This document shows positions 10,407 through 20,165 of a DNA stretch of 64,000 bases, in pieces. This stretch comes from Podospora comata (taxonomy: Eukaryota > Ascomycota > Sordariomycetes > Sordariales > Podosporaceae), in contig CP071494.1 of the NCBI GenBank assembly GCA_017354895.1, positions 2,294,001 through 2,358,000 of the forward strand, in the 5' to 3' direction. The notes beneath the pieces are model-generated. The model saw only the letters and a program-made list of their open reading frames with translations, was not told where the DNA came from and searched no databases. The first letter of the stretch is position 1, and every line of letters starts with the position of its first letter. A program made the position numbers and the translations under genes.

Positions 10407-11795
10407 ATGGCCGACACTCGAAAGCCAGCCGAAGCAGGCCCGGCAAGACACTCTCACGGCGCACCATCAGCTTCGTTCCGTGCGTGTGCCCACCTTGTTT
10501 TGGAATAAGCTCTACCCCTCTGTCGCTTGTCTTTCTGCCCCGTTGTCCAGTTCCCGAACACGAGCTTCGTCCTGACCCCCACTCATCGCTCATCTCACGG
10601 TTTGAATTTCATCGTCTAATGGATCACACAGCAACCCACAACTCGCCACGGACGTGGTTTCTCACATCTTCGCTATCACCGCTATGTATACGGTTGATCC
10701 GGTTATTACTAGCACACGGTGACTACGTGGTGGCCTGTCTACCACCGGCAGAAATCGAAAACGACGACAGAAGCGCCGAGTTCCGTGAGCTCATCAACGA
10801 ATGCAAGAGCAACCGCAAAGACCGCGAAGGATGGAAAGATCGAATCAGGGGTATCCGGTGCGACGGCCGGGTAATGGGGCAGAGTGGTGCTGCCATAGCG
10901 GAAGCCGTCCAAGTCTTTGGCCGAATTGATATCTTGCTATGTTGCAAGTTTGAAGGTATCTCACATTCCCCATCTCACCTCTCCCATGCCCTCGCTCACA
11001 TTTCCCACAGCTGTCATCGGCACGGTAGAAGAACTCTCCACCACCCCCCGGACCCGCAACCTCGTCCGCGACCAGTTTGAAACCATCTTCTTCTCCCAAG
11101 TCAACTTTATCAAAGCCGCCCTCCCCCAGTTCCGCGCTCAGCACACAGGCCACATCATCATTCTCACTAGCATCGGCGGGCATATCGGTACCCCGGGCAT
11201 GTCGATCTACACCGCCGCCACCTGGGCCCTCGAAGGCTACTGCGACTCCTTGGCCTACGAAATCGCCCCCTTCAACATCAAGGTCACTGTTGTCCAACCC
11301 AACAAGGAGATCCAATCCCTCACCAACAAGATCGTCTTCGCGCCTCAGCTACCGTACTATGACTCTGATGTGAACCCAGCACCGTCGGTGAGGGAGATTT
11401 ACGGGAATATGCTGAACGCCAACCCAGAGACGGCGATTGATCACCTCGTGGGAGCGGAGGAGAGGCCGGATGATATACAATATCGGTATCCTAAACTGCC
11501 GGCGGCGGCGTATGACAAGCTGGTGATGGAGACGGTGCATGCCTTGACGGCCATTGGGGGGCATGAGAACCCGCCGGCGAGGCATATTGTTGGGTTTGAC
11601 GGGGCGATTGCTGTGAAGGAGAAGTTGAAGACGGTGACGGAGGAGTTGGAGGATTTTGTGGAGGCGAGCGTGGCGGTGGATATTTTTGATAGTGAGCTGA
11701 AGAAGGAGGCGAGGCAGGGGGGGGAAAATAGGGAGGGGGAAGGGGGTGGACAGGGGAGGTATATGAGCGAGGATGTGCAGATAGGGATGATGTGA
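10407..11795 (+). CDS. Degenerate short-chain dehydrogenase (probable pseudoenzyme)
   Basis: Exons 10407-10479, 10551-10955 and 11011-11795, 420 residues; introns of 71 and 55 bp. The Rossmann layout of a classical SDR is visible: beta1 TWFLTSSLS, a beta4 segment GRIDILLCC, GHIIILTSIGGHIGTPG (beta5 with the catalytic-serine position), then the active-site helix SIYTAATWALEGYCDSLAYE, then FNIKVTVVQP. Three hallmarks are missing. The glycine-rich TGxxxGxG cofactor loop reads TSSLSPLC. The NNAG motif reads CCKFE. The active-site lysine of YxxxK is a threonine (YTAAT). The C-terminal tail is Glu/Gly-rich. So the fold looks kept while NAD(P) binding and catalysis are doubtful. Substrate and role are unknown. 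The exon 1 choice rests on good splice sites and frame continuity. Confidence 0.8.
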
Positions 11796-12521
11796 GTGAT
11801 AACAGTGCTTGAAAAGGGAATGGTGTGTATATGGTTAGGTGTTTGATATCAAGGTAGATAAGGAAAAGCGAGGTTATGGCAGATAAACTAAGTACTGTTT
11901 GGTGATTTTTTGTATTTTTATTTTTTATTTAATTTTTTACTTTTTTGTTTTTTTTTTGTTTTTTTTATTCCACGGCCGTCTGGAGCTCGGTATATAGGAT
12001 GATGAAATAGCTATTTCCGTAGTCATGAAGATGGTCTGGTGGTCTACAGCGATCAGCCAACAAAACGTTTTTTGTTTTATTTTTCCATCAAACATCTCGA
12101 CAGCTCAAAAATTGGACCCCTTTTCGATGCCCTTGGGGATTCAGGGGGCACCCGTTGGGTACAAGTCCCCCGTGGCTGAAAATAGCGGGCCAATTATAGC
12201 GACCAAAGCTCCACCAAGGTCACACCTCCCCGCCGTGGCACGAACCTAGCGGCCGACAGCCCCCCCCCCATTGGCATGGGCTGGCATCACATTGCATGTC
12301 ATTAAAACAAAGTCCACCCCGGGCAGGCATCGACAAGACCCCAAATCAGGAGCTCTCTTTTCCTTGCGTCAACTTTGAGGTCGGTCAGCTGTGTTCACGG
12401 CAACGGACATACCTATCTATCACGACGAACGCACTGTACTCGACACGACCGACCCCTACAGCTCCGAAACACACCTCTCGACAAAGGAGCTCCTCGACAT
12501 GTCCCTGCCCCCTTCGCCATC
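11796..12521. other. Intergenic, SDR gene to TRS120
   Basis: About 725 bases: a T-rich 3' flank (T-runs at 11907-11970), then the TRS120 promoter and leader. A GCCAAT-type element (GGGCCAATTATAG) lies near 12188-12200. No gene seen. Confidence 0.45.
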
Positions 12522-15500
12522 ATGACTCTCGATCCCTTCATACCCATCGCCCCGGCTAGGATAAAAGTGCTGGTGCTGCCCATCGGCCACATCAAACGGG
12601 AGCGCTTCACCGCCTTCGTCAACCGCCTCAATGAAGAGCACATTGTCCACCTCCGGGACGTCACGCCCGACAGCCGGCCTCACAGAAGTAGGCGCACTCT
12701 CCATACTCTCTCCGCGCCATGGCACAACCAACTAACGTGATGTTTTCCCTATTCAGACATGTTCTCCCCCCTGGCCTTCCCGGGAGGCGCAATGTTCTAC
12801 GAGCTCATGACCCACCAGCCCTCCCCTTCCCACCTCGCCCTCTCCCCCTTCGACCTCTGGCGCGAACAGCTAGCCGTGATCGCCATTGCCGACGGCACAG
12901 AGCTAGGCGCCTCAGTCTTCAACAAACGCCACTCCGGCGCCGGCGGCCGAACGGTAGAAGAAACCAACATCCGAACCCTCTACCAAGACCTCGAAAACCT
13001 CCGAGACCAATACCCAAAGATGCTCGCCCACCAGGTCCTCATCTTTGACTACCTCCCCGCCGGAGAGAACCCGATCCCCATCCCAGAAGGGATAATCACC
13101 ATCCCCCCACCCGACAAGCTCAAGCGCACAACCATAAAGACGGTCATGTGCGACGTGTCCTCCATCATCCTCGCCGAGATGACCACCCTGGCCAAGTCTT
13201 TTGAGGGGCTATCCCACATCGACTCACCCGGTGTTCACTCTTCGGCCGTCCACGACAGGATGAACGGTTTGGTGGGACAGGATGGGATGGCCAGGAGGAA
13301 CTCGCAGTTTGCCCTCCCCGGCGGCAGCCGGTCCGTCTCGGCGACCACTCTGGCAGATCGCGGCCACCACGCGCGCATGTCGATGCCTCCTGTTTCGTCC
13401 TCCAAAACGGCGTCTTTTGGCGGCGGCGGCGGGTCGAGTAGTTCTACGCCGTCGGTGAGGCCTACTACTCCTATAAGCGGGAACAAACCACTTCCCAACC
13501 CGCCCCTCTACACGTTTGACAATATCATTGGTCCTGCCTCTTCGGACCAACCACCAGCACGATCCGACCCAACCGATAGCTTTAGCAGTCATGACAAAGT
13601 TTCTGTCCAAGGTTTTGGCTCGGGGGGTATGGACGCGAGGATGAGGTCCAAGTCTCGGTGTCGTATCCAGGTTGTCATTGGGAGTTTGTACCTACAATCC
13701 GGCCTCTGGCCCAACGCGCTGAAGGAGCTGACCGAAGCGGCCACGGTGGCCAAGTCGATCAACGATCATGTCTGGCACGGGAAAGCACTGGAGTTGTGTC
13801 TAGTCTGTCTGTTGTTGCTTGGATGGGCGGGGATAGAGTTTGCGATCCCTAGCGTGCTGCTCCCGCCGGGTGACAAAGGGAGCGGGATAGCGCAGCAGAT
13901 CAACGAGGCGGAGGCAAAAGACCCGAGGCAGGAGAAGTGGCTGAGGCATCTGCAGTGTTATATGCCCGAGGTGGTGGAGAGGATACTGGGGTTGTACTCG
14001 AGGCTGACGGCCGAGTGTTTGCCGCCTGTGCCGTGGAGCGAGGCGGTGGTGAGGTTTGCGAGGATGTTGACTGCGCTGCACGTGGCTGGGGGGAGGTTGG
14101 GGGGGGAGAGCTTGGGGATGATGGTTTTGGGGGTGGAGGAGGGGGAGGGAGAGGGGAAGGGAAAGGGGAAGAGGTTGCTGACCACGAGTCCGAGGTTTAC
14201 GGTGAACCCGACGAGGACGGTGATTGTGCAGATGGTTTTCAGGGCTTTTCCTGCCAGTGCGGCGAGCGAGTTGCTGATGACTGTGGATCGGGTGACGATT
14301 CTGAGCGGGATTGCGAGTGTGCTTGGGATGTTGGGGTTTCAGAGGAAGAAGGCGATGGTGGTGAGGGAGTTGGTCAGTGTGCTGATTGGGGGGCTGGTGG
14401 AGGCTAGGACGAGGGGGGCGGCGGACTTGGGGATCCATCCGGCGGCTGGGCTGGTTGGGTTGAATGGGATGAATGGGGGGGCGGGGGGTGGTGGTGGGAG
14501 TGGTGCGGGTGCGTTGGATTTGGCAGAGGGGGATGTTGAGAGGGGGATTGACGAGTTTTTGGGGGTGTTGCTGAGGACGTATGGGGCTGTGGGGGATGTG
14601 GGACAGGCTGGGAAGGCGAGGGAGAGCATGCAGGTTGGCGTGACGGATGATGATGAGAAGACTACGACGACGAGGGACACGAGGGATACCGACTTGGAGG
14701 TTGTGGCGAGGATTCAGAGGCAGTCGGCCGCGAGGTTTTTCGGCATGCAGACTGTCAAGTTGAATATCCTGAGGTCGTGCATCAACTTCAGCGAGGCCTT
14801 GCCTGACTTTGCGGGAGTGTTGAAATACTCGAGTGATCTTTTGAGGACGGCGGGAAGTGGGATTGCGCCTGGTCCGAGGAGGGAGGATGCTTATCCTGCG
14901 ATATCGAGGGAGGAACAGGTTCGTCTGATGACCAATATTCTCAAGACGTCGAACTTGTCCAAGAGGATGGGCATTGGCGAGCTAGCGGCTGAGTACTGGG
15001 ACGAGTTTCTGCTCAGAGACATAAGGCTGGAACCTTTGCCTGTCACGAGAACGCCGGTTGCGCACGCCAAAACGGTCTTGCCTGGAGCGGCGACTGCTCG
15101 GGCTTCGCAGGATGTGGACCCATTTATTTACAATCCCTTTTTGAAGCGACCGGACACTGCCATGGTTGAGTCGACGTTGGTTGCTGGTGAGCCAGCCACC
15201 TTTCGGCTGACACTCCAGAACCCTTTTGAGATGGAGGTGGACATTGAAAGTGTTCGTCTCGACACGGAAGGGGCCGATTTTGAATCAGGTATCGAGCACA
15301 CTGTTATTGGACCCTATCGGACGCAAATCATGAGAATATCCGGCACACCAAAAGCTGGCGGGACCGTCAAGGTTACGGGCGCGGTGATCAAAGTGAGAGG
15401 CTGCCGGGAGAGGCGGTTTCCCATTTTTGTTGAGCCTTGGGCCCCTGACAATGAAGCCAGAACAAAAGCTTCTGGGATTACTGCCCTTGAGGCAAACATG

Positions 15501-17012
15501 GTTGCCATGTCACCGGCTGTCGAGCGTTTGAAGCCCTACAACTTTGACCTCAAAGTCATCTCTCCACAGCCTACTGTGGTAGTCAAGTCGTCTACCCTCC
15601 CTCAGTCCTCGGTGATGATCTTGGAAGGGGAAAGGCAGCGGTTTTCAGTCACCTTGCAAAACCTGTCACCTGACACTCCTGTTGATTTTCTGTTGTTTTC
15701 TTTCAAAGATTCGACACAGGAACCCCTTCAAACAGCACTCAACAGCCGCGATGCCACGGCAACGGAGCTCTACGAGTATGAGCTCATCCTGGCCAAGAAA
15801 CAGGCGCTCCGTCTCCGCAACCGTGCCCGCAACGACCGGTTTATCGCTCCCGGCCAAACAGCCACATTTGACTTTGAAATCTTGGGCAAACCTGGTCTGA
15901 CGCACGGTCTGATCCAGGTCGACTACGCGCACTTGGGTGTGCCCCTGGATGAGATCGCCGAGCAGTTCTACACCCGCCAAGTCTCGATGGAGCTGACTGT
16001 GACGGTCAACGCCAGTGTTGACATCAGCCGGGTGGACGTCATACCGTTGAATAGCTCCATCCCCGAGTCGCTTTGGACCAAATCCCTGGAGAACACAACC
16101 CAACTCCTCACCCCGGAAACGCACTGCCTCTTGCTCCTGGATCTGAGGAACTCCTGGCCGAGCCAGATGACGGTGTCGCTATCATCAGGCGGCGGGGAGA
16201 ATGACAGGCCGATCGGCATGGAAGAACATATACTGCCGGGTAACACCACCCGTCTTGTCCTGCCCATCAGGAGGGTTTATCTCGAAGACCCCCACGCTTT
16301 CATCCCGGCGCTCAACCCCTCTCGCCAGAGGCAGTTTGTGGTTTCGACCAAGATTTCCCCCGAAGCCGAAAAAGCAAGCCGCGAAGCGTTTTGGTATCGG
16401 GAAAAAGTCCTTGATTCGCTCCGGGGGACGTGGAAGACTTTTACGGGCAAGACGAGAGAGGGGGAGATTAGCTTTAGGGGGATGAGGTTCAACAGCAAGA
16501 TGGTCGATGTGATCAGGGTTGGTGAGGTTGACATTGATATCTCCCTCTCTGGGTCGGGGGAAAGGGGGGGAGGGGAGGAGGGGAAGGCATACGTCGACGA
16601 GTTTCTGGAGCTCAAAGTAAGGGTTGTCAACCGGGGGAAAAGGCCAGTGTTGGGGTTGTTGAGGCTCATGCCTGTGCTTTGCCATCGGCCGTTTAATGTC
16701 TCTTTGGATTTTACGAGGAAGATGGCAAAGTTTGCGTGGAATGGGAACTTGCAGTTTCCGATTGGACGGGTGGAGGGGGATGGCGGGGTGAAGGAGGTGA
16801 GCATGGGGGTTACGGTTTTGTGCAGGGGGGTGTTTGAGATTGGGGGGAGTGTGGAGGAGGTTGTGCCGTATGTGGAGGAGGAAAACGGGGAGGGGAAGAA
16901 GGAGGTGGAGGATTTTGGGCTGATGGTTGCCGGCGGGAGGAGGAGGGAGAGGAGGGTTTGGCATGCTAGGAGGGGGTGTAGAGTTGTTGTGAGGGATCGG
17001 CCTGAGGAGTAA
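12522..17012 (+). CDS. TRS120: TRAPPII subunit Trs120 (HypA / TRAPPC9 family)
   Basis: Trs120 is a scaffold subunit of TRAPPII, the exchange factor for Ypt31/Rab11 at the late Golgi; the Aspergillus homologue HypA is needed for hyphal polarity. Exons 12522-12687 and 12757-17012, 1,473 residues, joined by a 69 bp intron whose removal gives the conserved start: MTLDPFIPIAPARIKVLVLP, then RPHRNMFSPLAFPGGAMFYE. The middle holds a Ser/Gly-rich linker (about 210-290), and helical repeat-like sequence follows (QVVIGSLYLQSGLWPNALKEL). The C-terminal half carries beta-rich, Ig-like modules (EPATFRLTLQNPFEMEVDIE, GERQRFSVTLQNLSPDTPVD) as in the family. Length matches other filamentous fungi. Convergent with the next gene, 306 bases apart. 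Confidence 0.95.
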
Positions 17013-17318
17013 AGGGGGTGTAAACAGAGGTTGTGTGGTGTGTATATATATATATATATAATATTCAGTATCGACAAGTACCACGTTTGTGGTCATGAGG
17101 AATGAAAAAGTGAGGGATTAGCTTGTATGATTTCACTATTGTTGTTGCCCCCGCCTCCGAAAGAGAGCATCATGCTATTTCCACAGCAGTCCAGGTTCTA
17201 TCCTACTCTTGTTCATCACACCCTATTATCCCAACCAAAAAAAACCCCAAAAAAGAACGCCATGCTAATTCAATTTTCCCCAAAACACCAAATATTATTA
17301 ACCAACAACCCAATGTCC
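17013..17318. other. Convergent 3' flanks
   Basis: Short convergent spacer. It holds a (TA)9 run at 17043-17060, just after the TRS120 stop, and A-rich sequence toward the next gene's 3' end. Nothing else seen. Confidence 0.5.
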
Positions 17319-18659
17319 TTACATAACCCCACAACTCCCCCTCACCACCTCGGGCACCACATCCTCCAGCTTCGGCACCGCCATCGCAGTATGATACCAC
17401 TCCAAATGCTCCCTAAACTCCTCCACGCTCCCAAACCCCTTGTCGTCCATCACATACTTCATCTCCCCCGAGTCCTCCCCCTCGTCCAAATAAGTGTCCT
17501 CTTCACAGTAGGGACATACAATCCCCGCCTGCCACTCCCCCGGCTCGGGGGGCATGTGGTTCGCTATCGCCAACGGCGCAAACACCAGTGTCTTTGGCTC
17601 GTTGGCTGTGCATGACAGCCCGGAGGCTTGCCAGTGGGGGTACCCATTGTTGACCGTTTTGGAGTCGTATGCTGGTGATAATGGGTCTGGTGGGGGTTGT
17701 TGGGGGAGGGTAGATCTGACAGAGGGCATGGTGCGGAGGTCGGGCCAGACGAGGTAGCCGTTGCAAAAGTCGCAGATGAAGGCTGCGTCGTTAAAGGGGG
17801 ACTCGGAAGGGTTGCCGCTGTTGAGGCGTTGGAACCGGCCGATTTGGTTGCATTTTGGGACGAGGGATTCGAGGGAGGGGGGGCGGCGGATGGGGTGGTG
17901 TTTGGTGGTGATTTGGGGCATGGTACTGTCCGGGGAGGTGGGGGATTGGATGTTGTGATCTGGGCGTTGGTGATGATGGGATTGTTGCTGCTGCTGCTGC
18001 CAGGGCGGCAGGGCTTCTCTCTGCTTTTGGAGGCGTAACCTTTCTGCTTCGTTTCGTTTCTGGAGACGGTATACTTGTGTTGCGCCGAGGCAGCGGGGGG
18101 TGGGCTGTTCTGCTATCAGGGATATTCGTCGGGCGGCGCGGCATTGGGCGCGGTGGAGGTCTTTTCGGAGGGAGGAGGTGTCGCGCGCCCAGATGGGGTT
18201 TATCGGGCCGCCTTGACGGGCCCAGGATTTGAGGTTTTCGTAGTGTTCTTGGAACTGGGCGAGGAGGAGGCGGAGTTCGTTGAGGGATTCGGCTGTGAAA
18301 GGAGGGCATGGCTAGTTAGGATATCTCAGCAGAAGAGATGTGGGGAAGAAGAGACACAAGAACATACGTATCCTGTCGTTCTCGTAGTAGAACTGGCCGC
18401 GCACCAGCTGTCCCATTTCCTGAAAGTCCTTCTTTGCCTCGTCGAGTGCGTCCTCCAACGCGCGCGTTTGTTCGAACTCGTCGGGTCCCCAGTGACGCTT
18501 GTCGGCAAACATGAATAGTCGCAGCGCATCTGTCAGACATGTCCCAATGGCGGCCAGAAGAGAGCCGACTGTGTCTGAACTTGCCCCTCCTGCGCGCTCC
18601 CCGTGAAAGCCACTGACAACGCTGCTCTTGCGGCTGCTGCCGCCGGCAGCGTTACTCAT
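17319..18659 (-). CDS. Zinc-finger-like protein of unknown function
   Basis: Exons 18659-18368 and 18292-17319 on the minus strand, 421 residues, with one 75 bp intron (GTATGT donor). I do not recognise a named family. The N-terminal half is alpha-helical and charged (ALRLFMFADKRHWGPDEFEQ, then LNELRLLLAQFQEHYENLKSW), with a Gln/His-rich linker near 210-225. The C-terminal half has two metal-ligand clusters: FICDFCNGYLVWPDL, and IVCPYCEEDTY with a later HLEWYH, the spacing of an irregular C2H2 finger. This could be a nuclear or protein-binding module, but function is open. The start at 18659 (MSNAAGGSS) is chosen over an in-frame ATG at 18701; both are possible. Confidence 0.75.
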
Positions 18660-18900
18660 CTCTTGCTTGCCCGCCAATGTCTGGCCAGTTCGACTTTTCA
18701 ATCTTTGCGCCGGTCAACTATTGGAGGTGTCGAAGGAGGTTCGGTTCGTCGTCACAAGCCGGGACTTTGTGCTGGTTGCGCCAGGTACCTGTCCGTAGTT
18801 TGCCGAACGAGACTTGGGCCGTGATATATTGTTCAAGTAAGACTGGTTCGTCCGAAACAAACAAACACCTTTCCTTCTTCTACTATCTTCCACCGAGTCT

Positions 18901-18955
18901 TGTCGAGGTCTTGTCGAGGTCTTGTCGAGGTCTTGTCGAGGTCTTGTCGGGGTCT
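18901..18955. repeat. 11 bp tandem repeat, 5 units
   Basis: Unit TGTCGAGGTCT repeated five times end to end; the last unit has one change (TGTCGGGGTCT). It is followed within 15 bases by a second array with unit GTGCCGG. Confidence 0.95.
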
Positions 18956-18965
18956 TGTCCAGCGC

Positions 18966-18992
18966 GCCGGGTGCCGGGTGCCGGGTGCCGGG
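18966..18992. repeat. 7 bp tandem repeat
   Basis: GCCGGGTGCCGGGTGCCGGG pattern, unit GTGCCGG, about three and a half copies, directly after the 11 bp array. Confidence 0.85.
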
Positions 18993-19590
18993 AATGATGT
19001 CGATTTATGGGGTCCCTTGTAGAGGGTCCTCTCTGGGGGTTGCTTAAGGTTGGCTTGGCAGTGGGCACCGGCAGGGAAGCAGCAGTCTAGTTCGGCGGCC
19101 TCGGACGCTAAGATAAGCGATAAGATTTCGCGATGCTGATGGCGGGGGTCGTGTTTTCTCGTGTCGTGAGTTAAAGTGGTTCTACTTTGGTCAGGAACAA
19201 GAGATGATGGCCTTTATTAGGGAGATGGAGTTGAAGAAGCGAGTTGAACAGCTGACTGTAGCTCCATGCAGACAGTAAACGCCATCACAGACCCAACTGC
19301 ACCTATCGTTGGACCGCATGCTATGTAGAGACAGGTGCATAGTAGGTAGTACGTAGCTTACTGCGGCATGGGTTTAAAAGGGGAATGCCATGCGTATTTT
19401 TGCCATTAGCATTGTCCAATTAATTCTCAACCCACCTTTGAGCCCCCCTCGCTGTGCCGCACCTGAGGCCGATCAGCAACCTCAGCCCTACGAGACGAGG
19501 CTCAAGATGTTTATATCCGTGACAGCACTGCGGATCAAGAACATCTTAACGGAGTATTTGCACATTAGTTCCTGACACCCAAAATAGCTC

Positions 19591-19620
19591 CGGCCTGTCG
19601 GGCCCTGTCGGGCCCTGTCG
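19591..19620. repeat. 10 bp tandem repeat, 3 units
   Basis: Unit GGCCCTGTCG in three copies, the first with one change. The TGTCG core also occurs in the 11 bp array 640 bases away. Confidence 0.85.
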
Positions 19621-19771
19621 CAACATCTCAGCTATGTATTCGAGTTTGTCATGTCGTAGCGAAAGCGGAGGTAAGAAGACGGTCGGAGACATGTGTGGGT
19701 TAGGGTTGTGGGCGCGTAAGACCCGGGCCCAGACCGGAGTATTCAGAATTCCTTGTAACAAACAAAAGAGC

Positions 19772-19795
19772 AAAAAAAAAAAAAAAAAAAAAAAA
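19772..19795 (+). repeat. Poly(A) tract, 24 bases
   Basis: An uninterrupted run of 24 A, about 370 bases upstream of the p-aminobenzoate synthase start. There is no coding or SINE-like sequence next to it that would make it a retroposon tail. Confidence 0.9.
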
Positions 19796-20165
19796 GAAAA
19801 GGTCCCGTTGATGGGTTGAGACTTTTCGGCATCTCATACATCTTTGCCACCTGCCAAATTATCTTGATCTTTTTCTTTTTCTTTTTCTAAATCAGTTTTC
19901 CTTGCCGGTCCCTGCAGTATGACTTCATAATTTCAGTTTATTTCTTCTCTTTGTGCATCTGCTGGGCGATATACTTCGGAGTCGGTCCCACGATTTTCTC
20001 GGCTCGGTTTCACTCGCTTATCATTCAATTCTTCGGCGGTTTATGAGCGGTTAAACCCGGCCATTCGGTATCAGTCGCTCATTGGAGGGAATAGCTTCAA
20101 AAGACACACAAATCCGAGGCAGGAAAAGAGGAAGAGGAGGATAGGGTAAGCGGAAATAAGTGAAG

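Larger units (their letters stand above)
18660..20165. other. Divergent intergenic region with short tandem repeats
   Basis: 1.5 kb between the zinc-finger-like gene and p-aminobenzoate synthase. It holds an 11 bp repeat array at 18901-18955, a 7 bp array at about 18966-18992, a 10 bp array at 19591-19620, a poly(A) run at 19772-19795 and a GGGTTAGGGTT dimer near 19697. No supported gene; the ORFs are under 110 codons and lack family features. Confidence 0.5.

Noticed and set aside
18901-18992. CRISPR-like array
   Set aside because: Units are 7-11 bases and directly adjacent without spacers, in a fungal genome; this is simple tandem repetition.
19772-19795. Retroposon poly(A) tail
   Set aside because: No LINE/SINE body, target-site duplication or Pol III boxes next to it.
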